Of a stretch of DNA of 14,734 bases, positions 1-7,250 are shown one piece after another. The stretch is from Irpex lacteus (lineage: Eukaryota > Basidiomycota > Agaricomycetes > Polyporales > Irpicaceae). The number at the start of each line of letters is the position of its first letter. Position 1 is the stretch's first letter. The notes under the pieces were generated by a model that saw nothing but the letters and a program-made list of their open reading frames with translations, ran no database searches and was not told the origin of the DNA. The stretch covers positions 1 to 14,734 of the forward strand of contig MQVO02000205.1 in assembly GCA_001986395.2 (NCBI GenBank), in the 5' to 3' direction. The translations under genes and the position numbers were made by a program.

Positions 1-107
1 TTTTCTTAATTTAAAGAATCTATATTGTATTCAGAGCAACAATTACTATCTTGCTTATCTCCGTTTTTATAGTCTATGATAATTTATCTCTTTTATTTTA
101 GCCAAAT

Positions 108-152
108 CCCCAAAAAACTAGTTAGAATTATTTCTAATTCCTAGTTTTTGGG
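108..152 (+). repeat. Dispersed palindrome, copy 1 (long form, orientation A)
   Basis: The arms CCCCAAAAAACTAG and CTAGTTTTTGGG enclose a partly self-complementary centre (TTAGAATTATTTCTAATT). The centre is asymmetric, which lets the copy be oriented: CTAGTTAGAA on the left and TTCCTAG on the right is called A here. The copy overlaps the stop codon of a short minus-strand decayed frame at 141-203. Confidence 0.93.
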
Positions 153-203
153 TATAGGAATATTCGGAGGGTTATTCCATACTACAGCTACTACAAACTC
201 TTT
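141..203 (-). pseudogene. Short decayed reading frame, plasmid-like ORF relic (a)
   Basis: Reading the minus strand gives about 20 open codons containing VVAVVWNNPPNIPIP, and then a TAG supplied by the CTAG of the palindrome at 108-152. The peptide resembles a stretch of the larger decayed frame at 14284-14650, which has SWNNVFHNIPTPIAVQRL when TGA is read as Trp. Both share a hydrophobic run, then WNN, then NIPxP. It is therefore probably a scrap of the same unknown ORF family. The piece is short, so chance similarity cannot be excluded. It is not a functional gene. Confidence 0.3.
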
Positions 204-229
204 TTATATTTTTATATTTTTAATAAGTT

Positions 230-276
230 CCCCAAAAAAACTAGTTAGAATTATTTCTAATTCCTAGTTTTTTGGG
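230..276 (+). repeat. Dispersed palindrome, copy 2 (long form, orientation A)
   Basis: Arms CCCCAAAAAAACTAG and CTAGTTTTTTGGG flank the centre TTAGAATTATTTCTAATTC, the same centre as copy 1 only 77 bases upstream. The close pair in the same orientation suggests local duplication. Confidence 0.93.
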
Positions 277-769
277 TGTTATACTATTATTAACTTAATT
301 TTATCCTAGAAAAGTTTTATTATAAGAATATAGCAGCCCCGAATAAATTTATATTTACTAAATTAATCTATTACGGAACTCTGTGACTAAATAAAATGGG
401 AGAACAATTTAAGATTATAGAATACTCTTTAATCATTTTATTTATTGTTTTATTTATTTTATTTAATTTTCCTTTTTAGGTGAAAAGTACTTACTCTACT
501 TTCTTTAATTTTATTATTATTTCCTGATCTATATAAATATTATAGATATTCTAAGGAACTCCTCATCAGTAGTAGCTTTAACTATCAGTACCTTAGAGAC
601 CCTCCCCCATAAAACTAATTATTCTAAACCAAACAGCTTGTACTCCAACTGTTTCAACTGTAGTAGTAATTTAATTTAGTAAAGTAGTAAATCTATTTTA
701 TCTAAGTATTAAGATTTAGATATATTATTTAATTATTTTTCTTTAAGTACAAAGGGGGTATAAATAAAT
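277..769. other. Intergenic AT-rich region beyond the rns 3' end
   Basis: No intact gene is seen on either strand. The stretch holds homopolymer-rich DNA, a C run near 601-607, a short decayed frame at 593-670, and the motif ACAAAGGGGGTATAAA at 749-764. That motif lies directly beyond the rns 3' end and is repeated exactly at 11932-11947. Confidence 0.6.
593..670 (-). pseudogene. Short decayed reading frame, plasmid-like ORF relic (b)
   Basis: The minus strand is open for 25 codons between two TAA stops and reads TTTVETVGVQAVWFRIISFM near its start. The spacing T-V-x(3)-G-V-x-A-V-W-F resembles TVNSTGIVTVVWF in relic (c) at 3382-3453. Both end in a poly-G/C tract on the plus strand. It has no start codon and no recognised domain. 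I read it as another scrap of one degraded ORF family, with low certainty. Confidence 0.25.
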
Positions 770-2480
770 TTATTATCCAGCTACACTTTCCAGTACAGCT
801 ACCTTGCTATGACTTTTGAGATGTTACCCAAGTTAATTCACTTTATAGACAAAATTATTAACTAGGTGTTTTAAATATAAATTTACTAAAAAATATTAAA
901 ACTAAAACCTAAGAAAAAATAATAAACTCATCAGTTTCCTTGAACCCAAGCTCCTTCCCAGCGACAGACGGTTAGTTCATCCCGAATTAACACTTCACCG
1001 TTGCGTAATTTTCAACGATTACTCGAAATTCCTTCTTCATGCCACCGAGTTACAGGTGACAATCTGACATATTCATATATATGACTATATTTGATGATTA
1101 GCTCCTCCTAATTCTCAAATTACTATACCTTATTCTTCTTAATAAAAAAAAGAATAAGAAAAAGCAACAAATTAACCTGATCTATAAATATAGATAAATT
1201 AATTTCGAGAGGGTATTGCATCATTTTGTTTAGTCTTTGTGGCACGTCTATAGCCCAGTTCATGAGGGCCATAACGACTTGTCTTAGCCCCAAAATGGAA
1301 TCCTATCGATACCATTTGTATGTTAAGTAAAAATTAACATCAGGGATTTCGTCCGTTTAGTGGAGTTAACCTAACTTCTCAAGACACGGACTGACGACAG
1401 CCATGCAACACCTGTATTTACTCATCTTAATTTCTTGTCTATCCTTTGTTTTTATTTCTAAAAATCCCCAAAAAAACTAGTTAGAATTATTTCTAATTCC
1501 TAGTTTTTTGGGTTAGGTAGATAGATTTAGATTTTCATATGCAAGAACTGGTAAGATTTTACGCGGATTATCGCATTAAATAACATGCTTCACTTCGTTT
1601 GCTTCGAGACCGACTAATTTTTTTGTTTTCAATTTTGCAATCGTACTCACAAGGCGGAATGGTTAACGTGTTAACATTGACACTAATATTTTTTAGTGAC
1701 TACCATTCATTGTTGACAGAAAGGAGTACCAGGGTATCTAATCCTGATTCTTGCCCTATCCTTCGTTCCTCAGCGTCAATCTTTATTGGAAAAATGCCTT
1801 CGCCTTTAGTATTCTATCGAGTTTACTGCAGATTTTAACCTTTATTCTCGATTTTATTTTTTCCTATACTAGATTCTATCTTCTACTTTTCCTCTTTTTT
1901 ATTTGCTATTTTAAAAAATTAGAATTTTAAAGTTGCCTACTCACCCTTTACGCCTGTTTAAGATGACTAACGTTCGCGTTCCTGGCCTTACCGAGTCTTC
2001 TGGCACCAGATTTGGACAACACTTATAGTAAGGTAATATCATTATTTTCCCTTACGTTATCACTTCTAAAGTGATTTCAGTTAGCTAGTTCACTCTTTCG
2101 AGCATTGACTAATATTCTTGACTGCTGGTAGATAACTCTACTAGGGAGATTCCATTCCCAATGTGGCTAGAGGCTCTTTCAAGCATAGCTTTCGATCGTA
2201 GGCTTGGTAGGCCATTACCCATACCAACAACCTAATCAAAATAAATCGAATCCTAAAGCGGAAAATTTCCTTTATTAATAAAAATAGCTAATTATTTCTC
2301 TTAAATTAAAAAATTTAAGAAATATCTCCTATCTAAGAAGACTTTAGGGTATCTAAACTTATATTACTCACCTTTACACCTTTTCTTCTAATATTAATTT
2401 CGAAGAAAAAAGATTTGCATGTCTTAGACTACTGAATAACGTTAAATCGGAACCAAAATTAAATTCTTTCGTTAAATTAA
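770..2480 (-). rRNA. rns: Mitochondrial small-subunit ribosomal RNA (rns)
   Basis: The reverse complement carries the small-subunit landmarks in order. From the 5' end: ACATGCAAATC near 2415-2425; the 338-type region near 2125-2165; the 530 loop as GTGCCAGAAGACTCGGTAA near 1990-2010; GATTAGATACCCTGGTA near 1730-1748; AATTAGTCGG and GCATGTTATTTAATGCGAT near 1570-1620; TGTCGTCAG near 1390-1400; GGCCCTCATGAACTGGGCTA near 1250-1270; AGTAATCGTTGAAAATTACG near 1005-1024; and the 3' end AAGTCATAGCAAGGTAGC with TGGATAATAAA near 770-820. Length is about 1.7 kb. Expansions lie near 1080-1240, 1840-1920 and 2260-2340, and a palindrome sits in helix 33. Both ends are estimated to within about 15 bases. 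The sequence is divergent at several usually constant sites, but all domains are present and in order, so it is probably functional. Confidence 0.93.
1466..1512 (+). repeat. Dispersed palindrome, copy 3 (long form, orientation A), inside rns
   Basis: It has the arms and centre of copies 1 and 2. It lies between the rns landmarks AATCCGCGTAAAATCTTACC (about 1550-1570) and TGTCGTCAG (about 1395), that is in the variable helix-33 region (E. coli about 1000-1040). It would lengthen that helix as a self-contained hairpin in the rRNA. Confidence 0.93.
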
Positions 2481-2551
2481 ACAAATTATAATTAATTTGT
2501 TGTATTGTATATGCCTTAAGCAATATTTATTGTCTCTTTTATTTATATTTT

Positions 2552-2848
2552 TTATTTTTTGTTTTTAGATTTAAAAAATTCATTTAATTTATCATTTATC
2601 ATTATATTTATTAAAGTATTTTTATTAAATTTATATACTGCACTTCTTCAATTATCTAATTCATTAATCTTTTGAATATTTAATAATCTATTTTCCATTA
2701 AAATCTTATTTTTTAATGTATTATTCTCATTTTCTAATAAATTTATTATCTTTATCTCATTTAATAATTTTAATTCTTTATTATTAATCTCTTTATTTAA
2801 GATTATATATAATCATATCTCTTTTCATTTTAAAAAATCTTTTTTCAT
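2552..2848 (-). CDS. Unrecognised 98-residue protein, needs TGA = Trp
   Basis: An ATG directly follows an in-frame TAA and opens 98 codons ending in TAA at 2552-2554, if TGA is read as Trp (residues 8, 12 and 67). With TGA as stop the frame is broken, which explains why it is easily missed. The product begins MKKDFLKWKEIWLYIILNKE and is rich in Lys, Asn, Leu and Glu. The middle (about residues 20-65) looks like a charged, coiled-coil-prone helix, and no membrane segment stands out. A frame this long without TAA or TAG on that strand is unlikely by chance in DNA this AT-rich. It lies just upstream of rns on the same strand, about 70 bases from its 5' end, and could share a transcript. I do not recognise a family. 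A highly diverged ribosomal protein or plasmid-derived ORF are possibilities, not claims. Confidence 0.5.
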
Positions 2849-2928
2849 TTAATTATATTTTTTATTTTCATAGTTCATATTTACTATTATTTTATTTTAC
2901 TACCTTATTAATTAAATTTATACTGTAA

Positions 2929-2976
2929 CCCCAAAAAAACTAGTTAGAATTAATTCTAATTCCTAGTTTTTTGGGG
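2929..2976 (+). repeat. Dispersed palindrome, copy 4 (long form, orientation A)
   Basis: Complete copy with perfect outer arms CCCCAAAAAAACTAG and CTAGTTTTTTGGGG. The inner sequence TTAGAATTAATTCTAA is itself a perfect palindrome, so nearly the whole element can fold on itself. Confidence 0.95.
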
Positions 2977-3082
2977 ACTATATTTATTTTTTATTTTATT
3001 TATTTTATTTAACATTTGTCAGAGGATTATCATAATAGAATAATTCTGATATTTCTTATTTTTTTATCATAGTCAAAATACA

Positions 3083-3130
3083 CCCCAAAAAAACTAGTTA
3101 GAATTAATTATAATTCCTAGTTTTTTGGGG
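3083..3130 (+). repeat. Dispersed palindrome, copy 5 (long form, orientation A)
   Basis: Complete copy 107 bases beyond copy 4, in the same orientation, with one centre change (TTAATTATAATT). It ends 16 bases before a tRNA-like sequence on the minus strand. Confidence 0.95.
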
Positions 3131-3146
3131 ATTCTGATATTTGTTT

Positions 3147-3216
3147 AGGGTGTAGCTGATTCGAACAGCTGTAGCCACTGTGTAAAGTGGAGGCCTAACC
3201 ACTAGCCTCACTCACT
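3147..3216 (-). tRNA. tRNA-like sequence, Val(UAC)-type, probably decayed
   Basis: The minus strand folds as a cloverleaf. It has a D arm GGCT/GGCC with an AGTGGTTA loop, an anticodon stem CCACT/AGTGG, and a perfect T arm AGCTG-TTCGAAT-CAGCT. Two defects stand out. The anticodon loop is only six bases (TTACAC, against TTTACAC in the good trnV at 7400-7469). The acceptor stem AGTGAGT/ACACCCT has mismatches at pairs 3 and 5. The 5' side runs into short repeats of CTCACTAG, which may have overwritten it. It is not a recent copy of the good trnV, since the stems differ. It may be a pseudogene, or a tRNA repaired by editing. I prefer pseudogene. Confidence 0.45.
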
Positions 3217-3381
3217 AGCCGAACTCACTAGGGAGTTAGTTATTTATTTATTCATTCTTTAAATAGATCCTAGATTGATTCAATTATAAACCCTCACAAT
3301 CCTCACCTGCGGTATGATTTACTAAATTAATTATGTATATTTTTCTTAATAGATAATTAAAAATATTATTTATTTTATTAA

Positions 3382-3649
3382 CTAGGGGGGGAGGTTCTCT
3401 ACTGATTTTGTAAACCAAACTACTGTAACTATTCCAGTACTGTTTACTGTGACTTACGTTATGTCTGTTTACTAGTTTCTGCTATAAAACTGCTAATGTA
3501 GCTAATCCTCCTATTACTCTTAAAATTCTAGTTAAAAGATGGTTGTAGTAGTAATCAACTACTATGGGTAAAGATGGTATAATATTTAGCTGTTTTACAG
3601 CTAACTTAATATCATTGAACCAAGTATGATTAGCTAAATAGCTAAGAAT
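3382..3649 (-). pseudogene. Decayed plasmid-like membrane ORF, relic (c)
   Basis: On the minus strand an open run at 3482-3649 reads WFNDIKLAVKQLNIIPSL, then YYYNHLLTRILRVIGGLATL, ending at TAG (3482-3484). A second short run at 3382-3453, in another frame, reads TVNSTGIVTVVWFTKSVENL and ends in a G/C run. The RILRVIGGL-type stretch, followed further on by a hydrophobic V-W-F segment, fits hydrophobic proteins found beside dpo in fungal mitochondrial plasmid insertions. That is a recollection of a type, not a search result. No intact start exists, and at least one frameshift or stop separates the pieces. Confidence 0.4.
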
Positions 3650-3812
3650 CTATGAAAAAGATTTAACATTTTTTTTAAAGTTATAATTTTATTATTTTTT
3701 AATAATATAGTAGGCCAAACCGCTGTAATGCTGGCAGAATAATCATAATAATTATTATTATATTTATGGCATCTGTCCTATATTTATTATACAAACCTCA
3801 TACTAAGTAGTA

Positions 3813-3853
3813 CCCAAAAAAACTAGGAATTATAAATAATTAGTTTTTTTGGG
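3813..3853 (+). repeat. Dispersed palindrome, copy 6 (short form, orientation B)
   Basis: A 41-base variant: CCCAAAAAAACTAGGAATTA on the left and AATTAGTTTTTTTGGG on the right, lacking the right-hand CTAG. On the minus strand it supplies the last codons and the TAA stop of the LAGLIDADG gene at 3840-4346. Confidence 0.9.
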
Positions 3854-4346
3854 AGATTCTTAAAATTTCAAAAATATCTTTTTCTATTTTACCTTTACCT
3901 TGAAGGGTATAAGCAAGCTGAACCATTTCTATTAGTGAATCTTTTTCTTTCTGTCCACCTTGTGAAGATTGTATTACAATTTGTTTAAACACTGAATATT
4001 CTTCTTTTTTACAACTAAATGGTTGAACATAAGTATCTAAAAAGGGAATTACATGTTTAATTATTTGTTTATAACCTTTCAAAGTGTACACAAATATGTC
4101 TGGAGATCCAGATTTTTCTACTACAGATCCACAATTAAATAATTCTTTAAATGAATATAATAATTCTAAACCATTTTTATGTTGACTAACATTAAATACT
4201 GGTTGAATGTTTACTCCATATTTAAAGTCTTTACCTATAGAAATAGATACAGAATTTGAACCTTCTCCTTCTGCAAAACCACCTAAAAAATAAAGGTAAT
4301 TTGTATTTTGAATATCTTTTTTTATAATATTTACATTATGTTTCAT
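3840..4346 (-). CDS. LAGLIDADG homing endonuclease, single-motif type
   Basis: The product is 168 residues, close to the roughly 160-170 of single-motif, I-CreI-like enzymes that act as homodimers. The LAGLIDADG helix is YLYFLGGFAEGEGS at about residues 18-31, with the acidic residue at its usual place. It is followed by a strand-rich region (SVSISIGKDFKYGVNIQPVF) and helices typical of the fold. Enzymes of this kind cut a long, asymmetric DNA target, often in rRNA genes. Here the gene lies antisense to, and directly beside, the rnl domain IV segment, so it is not a normal in-strand intron ORF. The last four residues (SQKN) and the stop come from a palindrome. The original C terminus may therefore have been replaced, although length suggests the catalytic core is complete. 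The start ATG fits the family N terminus. Confidence 0.8.
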   Translation of the reverse strand: MKHNVNIIKKDIQNTNYLYFLGGFAEGEGSNSVSISIGKDFKYGVNIQPVFNVSQHKNGLELLYSFKELFNCGSVVEKSGSPDIFVYTLKGYKQIIKHVIPFLDTYVQPFSCKKEEYSVFKQIVIQSSQGGQKEKDSLIEMVQLAYTLQGKGKIEKDIFEILRISQKN

Positions 4347-4351
4347 ATTTT

Positions 4352-4660
4352 TAATAAATTCACAGCATATTCACAACAGCAAGAAGTGATCGTGATAGGC
4401 GCTCCTATCACTTGAGGTTAAACAGCGTTTTAACCACTTTTCTTTCTAATGATTTACAATTAAATATTATTAATTTCAGGGCATATTAATATTCCCTGCT
4501 GATTGCCCATTGTAACATCTTTAAGATTGTCACTACTTTATTTTTTGGTAAAATAAAATGAGTACTTAAAGCTTTAGGGTGTTCCAGCATATCATCGAGT
4601 TTAATGAGGATCCTAAGGTAGCAAAATAAATTGGCCATTAAACTTATGATTAAATATAAA
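4352..4660 (+). rRNA. rnl: rnl segment, domain IV to start of domain V (partial)
   Basis: GGATCCTAAGGTAGCAAAAT at 4609-4628 matches the near-universal large-subunit CCTAAGGTAGCRAAAT around E. coli 1930. AATTGGCCATTAA follows, as in fungal mitochondrial rnl. Upstream, TAATAAATTCACAGC near 4353-4367 and TGCTGATTGCCCATTG near 4498-4514 match the E. coli 1770-1830 region. A perfect hairpin lies at 4392-4411. The segment is odd: the helix-69 loop, normally AACTATAAC, is not recognisable, and after about 4660 the alignment is lost. No domain I-III sequence is seen upstream; a minus-strand endonuclease gene lies there instead. It could be part of a rearranged rnl, or a decayed copy. Confidence 0.6.
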
Positions 4661-4712
4661 AAAGTAGATAGTAACCCCTGTAATTTAACTAAAAATAGTT
4701 ATTTATTAAAAT

Positions 4713-5045
4713 TTAATTAATTTCTTTTGGGAAACTAAGATTCAATCGTGTGTCCTGATACTGACCTTTACTTTTGGAGAGTACAATGTGAACCAAGAGG
4801 ACACTCTCTATGTCCACAAAAAAGGGTATAAAATAATTATTTAAAACATGTATATTTATAATTGTTAATGTTGCTAAAGGTTTACAATTATTAACTGCTT
4901 TACCTTTACCTATAGCTATAACTGAAGAAAATTCTAATTTTTGTACTGAATAGTAATCAAAACCTAAATTACTTACTAAATACTTTTTTATTTCTATTAA
5001 AAGTGGTAACTGACTTTCTGTTAATTTTATTGGGCCCCACTTGAT
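4713..5045 (-). pseudogene. LAGLIDADG endonuclease fragment, C-terminal half
   Basis: The minus strand is open for 110 codons without a good start. From 5045 to about 4818 it reads GPIKLTESQLPLLIEIKKYL, then FDYYSVQKLEFSSVIAIGKG, then LATLTIINIHVLNNYFIPFF. These are typical of the second half of two-domain LAGLIDADG proteins in fungal mitochondrial introns. After FIPFF the similarity stops; the remaining residues to the stop at 4713-4715 look unrelated. Both LAGLIDADG motifs are absent. The upstream edge at 5031-5048 coincides with an 18-base sequence repeated at 13448-13465, which suggests a recombination breakpoint. The fragment lies between the two rnl segments, antisense to them. Confidence 0.6.
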
Positions 5046-5101
5046 TTAAAAAATTCATCCGATGTAGTTATAATTTATAATTATCAATCTTTAGCTACTC
5101 C

Positions 5102-5147
5102 CCCCAAAAAACTAGGAATTATAAATAATTCTAACTAGTTTTTGGGG
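5102..5147 (+). repeat. Dispersed palindrome, copy 7 (long form, orientation B)
   Basis: CCCCAAAAAACTAGGAATTA on the left and AATTCTAACTAGTTTTTGGG on the right. The centre is inverted relative to copies 1-5. It lies between the two rnl segments. Confidence 0.93.
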
Positions 5148-5401
5148 TAATGTAAAGAAAGAGTTAGCTAAATAATATAACTATTTCTTTAATTTAGAAG
5201 CTAACTAAGTAACTTTAAATTAAATTTAATTTCATTGAATAAAGAAAGTCTAATACAATTATATAATATAATGAGTATTCTGTAGTAAAACTATTTGATA
5301 AGAGGGGGGGAGTGTAACTTATTTATTTTATTATAATTTAATTAGATTGTGATTCTTTTGTTTAACTCAGAAGAAATAAAAAAAAAATAAAAATTCTATC
5401 T
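5148..5401. other. AT-rich spacer between rnl segments
   Basis: No gene is recognised. The minus strand shows a 30-odd codon open run containing TEYSLYYIIVLDFLYSM, which looks like a membrane segment but has no identified homologue. A run of G lies near 5303-5310. None of the constant peptidyl-transferase sequences of large-subunit rRNA occurs here. Confidence 0.5.
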
Positions 5402-5527
5402 CTAGGAAATGAACAATTTAATTTTGGACATGTAAAGATTACTGTAACTATTCATAGCTCCAGCTATAGCAACAGATATATTTTTAGTAGAATGCACATA
5501 TTCATCATCTTTTTTATTAATGTTTAA
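5402..5527 (-). pseudogene. dpo: Family B DNA polymerase (dpo) fragment
   Basis: The minus strand is open for 41 codons and contains KNISVAIAGAMNSYSNLYMS, then KIKLFIS and a stop. This aligns by eye with the plus-strand dpo remnant at 8519-8933, which has KTVSIPIAAATLSYARIHMA. It is the stretch just before the YxDTD catalytic motif in protein-primed family B polymerases of linear mitochondrial plasmids. The catalytic motif is missing, and nothing before or after it is recognisable. It is a second dpo relic, on the opposite strand, lying between the rnl segments. Confidence 0.5.
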
Positions 5528-5963
5528 CTATTAATCCTGTAACGAAGTAGATCTAAAGTAAGCTATCAGTTATCGAGATGCTGAGATAACTGACTAAAAT
5601 AAAAAAGATTATAATACATAATCCTCTTATTCCTAAATAAAAATACATTAATTTAATAAAAAAGAATAATAAAAAAAAACAATTAAAGAAATTGGTATAC
5701 AAACTTCTTCAGAAATAGGTAAAAAGAGAAAATAGAAACAATTAACTTCGCAGTGGGGGTTCCAAAGAGTTAAGATTAGTACTAGAGGACACGGGGTCCT
5801 AAGGGAATAAACTACCCATCCACAAAGTGGATGCTTAGAAAAGAAATAATTATTAATAAAAAGAATAGGTGAGCATTCACTGAGTAGAGCGAAGGGAATG
5901 AGGGGTATGATACTAAATAAAAAGATTGGTAAATATAGAAACTCATTAATTAATTAAAAGAAT

Positions 5964-6010
5964 CCCCAAAAAACTAGGAATTAGAATTAATTCTAACTAG
6001 TTTTTTGGGG
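5964..6010 (+). repeat. Dispersed palindrome, copy 8 (long form, orientation B)
   Basis: CCCCAAAAAACTAGGAATTA on the left and TTCTAACTAGTTTTTTGGGG on the right. It is inside the rnl domain VI segment, so like copy 3 it would be transcribed as a hairpin within rRNA. Confidence 0.95.
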
Positions 6011-6012
6011 GA

Positions 6013-6071
6013 GTGTCCTCCACTTGCTCACTAGAACCTATCAAAAAGTAAAGGTAAGTGGAGGAGGACAC
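6013..6071 (+). repeat. Hairpin in rnl domain VI
   Basis: GTGTCCTCCACTT (6013-6025) pairs with AAGTGGAGGAGGACAC (6056-6071), with one three-base bulge. It lies directly beyond palindrome copy 8, so two hairpins are stacked in the same rRNA expansion. Confidence 0.7.
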
Positions 6072-6098
6072 GATTGATCTATGCTTATAAACAATATT

Positions 6099-6145
6099 CC
6101 CCCGTGCCCTTTTTTAATTAAAAAATTAAAAAAAGGAGACGGGGG
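6099..6145 (+). repeat. Compound hairpin with AT core in rnl domain VI
   Basis: CCCCCGT (6099-6105) pairs with ACGGGGG (6139-6145). Inside is an AT-type hairpin running from CCTTTTTT to AAAAAGG (6108-6136), one of the second family of simple hairpins in this window. Confidence 0.7.
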
Positions 6146-6400
6146 AGGAACGTAGTGGTGGGGGTAGAACTATTAATTTACTTAAACAAATCTTACGATA
6201 GGGTGCCAAAGGTACCCGTTGAGTCGATAGACGATTAGAAACTGAATAAATAAAAAAGAGAGGTCCCCACCTTTTTATTATTTATTTAGGAAGGGGAGCA
6301 GCATTACACATTTTAATGGATAATGATGAGGGGTAGGATAAATGAGTGTTTACAAAATAGGATAATAAAGTATACTGAACGGTAGTTAACTCATTAAAAA

Positions 6401-6799
6401 TAATATAAAATTAGTGCTTACAATATGGAATCTTTGTATTTATAATTGAGCGGGTTATTAAAATTTAATTAAATTAAATTTTAATTAGAACTCCCTAATT
6501 AAAATAATATAAATGTGTGATTATATTTTATTTTCTTATTTATTATTATCTTTATTTATTACATTTACTCATTTGAACTCTAACAAAACTATTTTATATG
6601 CAAAATAAAAGAATAAAAATGTGATAAATATCTTTGAACTTTAGCAATAAATAATAATGAGTAAAGTTAAAGAATTAAGAAGGAGCGTAGCATATTATTA
6701 ATTTAAATTAAAATATTATAATAAAATAATTATTTATATTTATTACATTCGCACAGGTCACTGTTCTCATAATTATTTTATTATTTTATAATCCCGGGA
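6401..6799. other. AT-rich spacer downstream of rnl domain VI
   Basis: No gene is seen. A near-palindromic AT block (AAAATTTAATTAAATTAAAT, about 6457-6476) and long A/T runs dominate. The stretch ends in CCCGGG next to the half palindrome at 6801. Confidence 0.5.
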
Positions 6800-6800
6800 T

Positions 6801-6825
6801 AATTAATTATAACTAGTTTTTTTGG
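6801..6825 (+). repeat. Half palindrome (right arm, orientation B)
   Basis: AATTAATTATAACTAGTTTTTTTGG is only the right half of the element. It abuts the reading frame at 6822 and contains an in-frame TAA just before it, so it marks where the gene's 5' end was lost. Confidence 0.8.
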
Positions 6826-7223
6826 ATGGACTTTCTCCTACTGCAAAGATAGGTGTTATGTCCGCAGGAGCTGTAATTGGTGGTAGTACAGTAACTGTTG
6901 CTAATGCTATCGGTAGTCTTTCTCAAAAGAAAATTGATAATGCTGTCGCGGCTTCTGCAGTAAAATCGGCTACACCTCCAACAACTCCTACTTCACCTCC
7001 CACATCCAAACCTGATAGTGGAGATGGACCGGCCGCTTTTTCAATTGAACCTGGGGCTGATTTAGATACAGTTATGAGTTTATTAGATGCTAATCATATT
7101 TTACACATTTGTATATTATATTTACCTATTGCTTTAATGATTTTATATGTATCTACTATGGTAGTTGAAAATAAATGAAATTTAATATTTATTAAATATA
7201 TTTTTGGTGAAATAATAATTTAA
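6822..7223 (+). CDS. Plasmid-like membrane protein, 5' truncated, needs TGA = Trp
   Basis: The frame runs from a TTG inside the half palindrome to TAA at 7221-7223 if the TGA at 7176-7178 is Trp, giving 133 residues. Read with the standard code it would stop 14 codons early. A hydrophobic, glycine-rich helix occupies about residues 8-30 (AKIGVMSAGAVIGGSTVTVA). A Pro/Thr/Ser-rich linker follows at about 48-66, and then a membrane segment at about 92-113 (HILHICILYLPIALMILYVS). The tail is NKWNLIFIKYIFGEIII. The architecture fits hydrophobic ORFs that accompany dpo in fungal mitochondrial plasmid insertions; the function is unknown. The first in-frame ATG is at residue 13. An in-frame TAA supplied by the palindrome lies just upstream, so the true N terminus was probably cut off. 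Codon use is less AT-biased than the surroundings. Confidence 0.55.
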
Positions 7224-7250
7224 TTTTAAAGAGAAATAAAGAAAAAGTAA

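Larger units (their letters stand above)
5745..6400 (+). rRNA. rnl: rnl segment, domain VI (partial, 3' end uncertain)
   Basis: AGTACTAGAGGAC at 5778-5790 is the sarcin-ricin loop of the large subunit (E. coli AGTACGAGAGGAC near 2654). It is preceded by CAGTGGGGGTTCC, matching the usual helix-94/95 region. Downstream, CCATCCACAAAGTGGATGCTTAG and AGGTGAGCATTCACTGAGTAGAGC fit helices 96-98. CGTTGAGTCGATAGACGATTAG near 6210-6232 fits helix 99 onwards. Insertions are recognisable: a palindrome at 5964-6010 and hairpins at 6013-6071 and 6099-6145. The end is set loosely near 6400, where ACTGAACGGTAGTTAACTC is the last rRNA-like stretch. The peptidyl-transferase core, which should lie between this and the domain IV segment, is absent from the window. 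Confidence 0.65.

Noticed and set aside
1599..1838. A 79-codon open frame on the plus strand
   Set aside because: It lies wholly antisense to conserved rns sequence (530 loop to 900 region) and its product has no recognisable domain.
4713..4817. Continuation of the LAGLIDADG fragment
   Set aside because: The frame stays open, but family similarity ends after FIPFF.
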